Shown piece by piece: positions 62,899 to 64,000 of a stretch of 64,000 nucleotides of DNA. Below the pieces are notes generated by a model that searched no databases, had not been told where the DNA came from, and saw only the letters and a program-made list of their open reading frames with translations. Within the stretch, counting starts at the first letter, position 1. The number at the start of each line of letters is the position of its first letter. Where the stretch lies: NCBI RefSeq assembly GCF_002554795.1, contig NZ_PDEQ01000001.1, positions 1 to 64,000 of the forward strand, written 5' to 3'. The position numbers and the translations under genes were made by a program. The stretch comes from Longibacter salinarum (GTDB lineage Bacteria > Bacteroidota > Rhodothermia > Rhodothermales > Salinibacteraceae).

Positions 62899-64000
62899 CT
62901 AGACGGTGGCGGGCTCTTCGTCGGTGAGGGGGAACGTGATGGTGTAGGTAAGTCCCTGCTCGCCGTCGATGTCCATTTCCCCACGAAGCTGGCGTACGAG
63001 TCCTTTCACGAGACGAATACCGAGCGTCTGATCTCGATACACCTCCTCAGGATTCTCGAGCCCCACCCCGTTGTCGGAGATACGGAGGCAGCCGGTATCG
63101 TCATCCGTCGTGAACGCCACGGTAATGGTGCCGCCGTGGTCGTCCGGGAACGCGTGCTCCAGAGCGTTCGAGACAAGCTCGTTCACGATGAGCCCGGCCG
63201 GGATTGCGCGATCGACCGCGAGTATAGCGTCCTCCGACTCGAGTTTGCACGTCACGTCGCGGAGAGCGACGCCGTGTGAGCGATAAAGGTGCTCGGTGAG
63301 CCGGTCGAGGTACGCACTGAAATTTACCTGCGAGAGATCTTCCGACTGGTACAGGCGCTCGTGAATGAACGCCATCGACCGAATCCGATCCTGACTTTCT
63401 TCGAACAACCGTTTCGCGTCTTCGTCTTCGACCTTCTTCGACTGTACGTGGAGAAGGCTCGCAATGACCTGAAGGTTATTCTTGACGCGATGATGGATTT
63501 CGCGGAGCAGCACCTCTTTCTCTCGCAGCGAATTTCGAAGCTGCTCCTCCGCACGTTTACGCGCGCTGATGTCCTGAGCGACGCAAACAATGTCGGGCGC
63601 GTTCGCCGGAGAACCGCGCAGGAGCGAGCGGGAGACAAGAACGGGAAGGTTGTCGCCATCCTCCGTCTGGATCTGTCGTTCAATCTGGGTCACAGAACCA
63701 GTGCGGCGAAAAACGGTGTCGTCGGGAGAAGGGAGAGGGTCGTCGCCGATAAGAAGGTCGTCGAGAAACCGGCCCTTTAGATCCGACGGAGAAAAGCCGA
63801 GACGCTCGACCGCTGCACGGTTGACGTGATCAATTCGGTTGGAATCGTCCACGACGAAGAGCATCTCAGCCATCGAGTCGAGGACGTCATCAAGGTAGCT
63901 GCGAGATACGGTACGCCGCTTAAGTGCATCCGACATCTCTCGAAGGTTGCGCGCCAGGTCCCCCAACTCATCCTGGCGGTGAATCTCCACATCCACATCC
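62899..64000 (-). CDS. HisKA_2-type sensor histidine kinase (partial)
   Basis: The 5' end lies beyond base 64000. At least 365 residues are visible. The N-terminal part (RQDELGDLARNLREMSDAL) is the end of a HAMP linker, so a membrane sensor is expected upstream. A PAS domain follows (VVDDSNRIDHVNRAAVERLG). LREIHHRVKNNLQVIASLLH is the phospho-acceptor of the HisKA_2 subfamily. The ATPase domain has LIVNELVSNALEHAF and ISDNGVGL. Its stop is 85 bases before the response regulator start, so they form a two-component pair. Confidence 0.93.
   Translation of the reverse strand, partial: DVDVEIHRQDELGDLARNLREMSDALKRRTVSRSYLDDVLDSMAEMLFVVDDSNRIDHVNRAAVERLGFSPSDLKGRFLDDLLIGDDPLPSPDDTVFRRTGSVTQIERQIQTEDGDNLPVLVSRSLLRGSPANAPDIVCVAQDISARKRAEEQLRNSLREKEVLLREIHHRVKNNLQVIASLLHVQSKKVEDEDAKRLFEESQDRIRSMAFIHERLYQSEDLSQVNFSAYLDRLTEHLYRSHGVALRDVTCKLESEDAILAVDRAIPAGLIVNELVSNALEHAFPDDHGGTITVAFTTDDDTGCLRISDNGVGLENPEEVYRDQTLGIRLVKGLVRQLRGEMDIDGEQGLTYTITFPLTDEEPATV

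Overview
The window looks like a chromosome segment of a Rhodothermales-type bacterium (Salinibacter/Longibacter-like, Bacteroidota-Rhodothermota). Signs are the moderately high GC, acid-rich housekeeping proteins, a type IX secretion sorting domain and a T9SS plug-like protein, DUF3078 and DUF3667 proteins, and a short histone H1-like protein. This placement comes from family recognition, not from a search.

Layout. (1) Positions 1-18,211 hold the classical translation/transcription block: end of tuf, tRNA-Trp, secE, nusG, rplK, rplA, rplJ, rplL, rpoB, rpoC and a strong terminator. Two places break the usual compactness: about 4.9 kb of lipoprotein genes and gene remnants between tuf and tRNA-Trp, and a 1.1 kb gap between rplL and rpoB. 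(2) 18.4-24.2 kb is accessory DNA: a secreted beta-helix protein with a T9SS tail, then a minus-strand toxin/immunity locus. A lipoprotein with a glycine-rich linker and a C-terminal toxin-like module is followed by a putative immunity gene, an IS5-type element, a 49-residue second toxin C-terminus and a second, homologous immunity gene. (3) 24.3-33.5 kb holds membrane and envelope genes: a two-domain isoprenoid-alcohol kinase-like fusion, a dicarboxylate/amino-acid symporter, a TPR protein, an M23 peptidase, a DUF3667 protein, a lipid kinase, a glutamine amidotransferase and a PAP2 phosphatase. (4) 33.7-51.2 kb mixes housekeeping (dnaE, uvrC, cold-shock protein) with a six-hairpin glycosidase, an acetylglutamate-kinase-like protein, a histone H1-like protein, DUF3078, a membrane metalloprotease, a T9SS plug-like lipoprotein, an M14 carboxypeptidase, an SpmA/SpmB pair and a Bor-like lipoprotein. 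(5) 51.9-57.5 kb carries an ATP-grasp ligase-like protein, a flavin monooxygenase, an S9 peptidase and an SDR. (6) 57.5-64 kb carries dnaA with two DnaA boxes just upstream (candidate oriC or dnaA control region), a small unrecognised protein, and a sigma-54 response regulator with its sensor kinase, which is cut by the window end.

The most unusual material is the toxin/immunity locus. The IS lies exactly between the first immunity gene and the second toxin fragment: its outer base completes the immunity stop codon at one end, and its transposase frame runs through the terminal repeat into the toxin fragment at the other. All functional statements are from reading the sequence; no database search was run.
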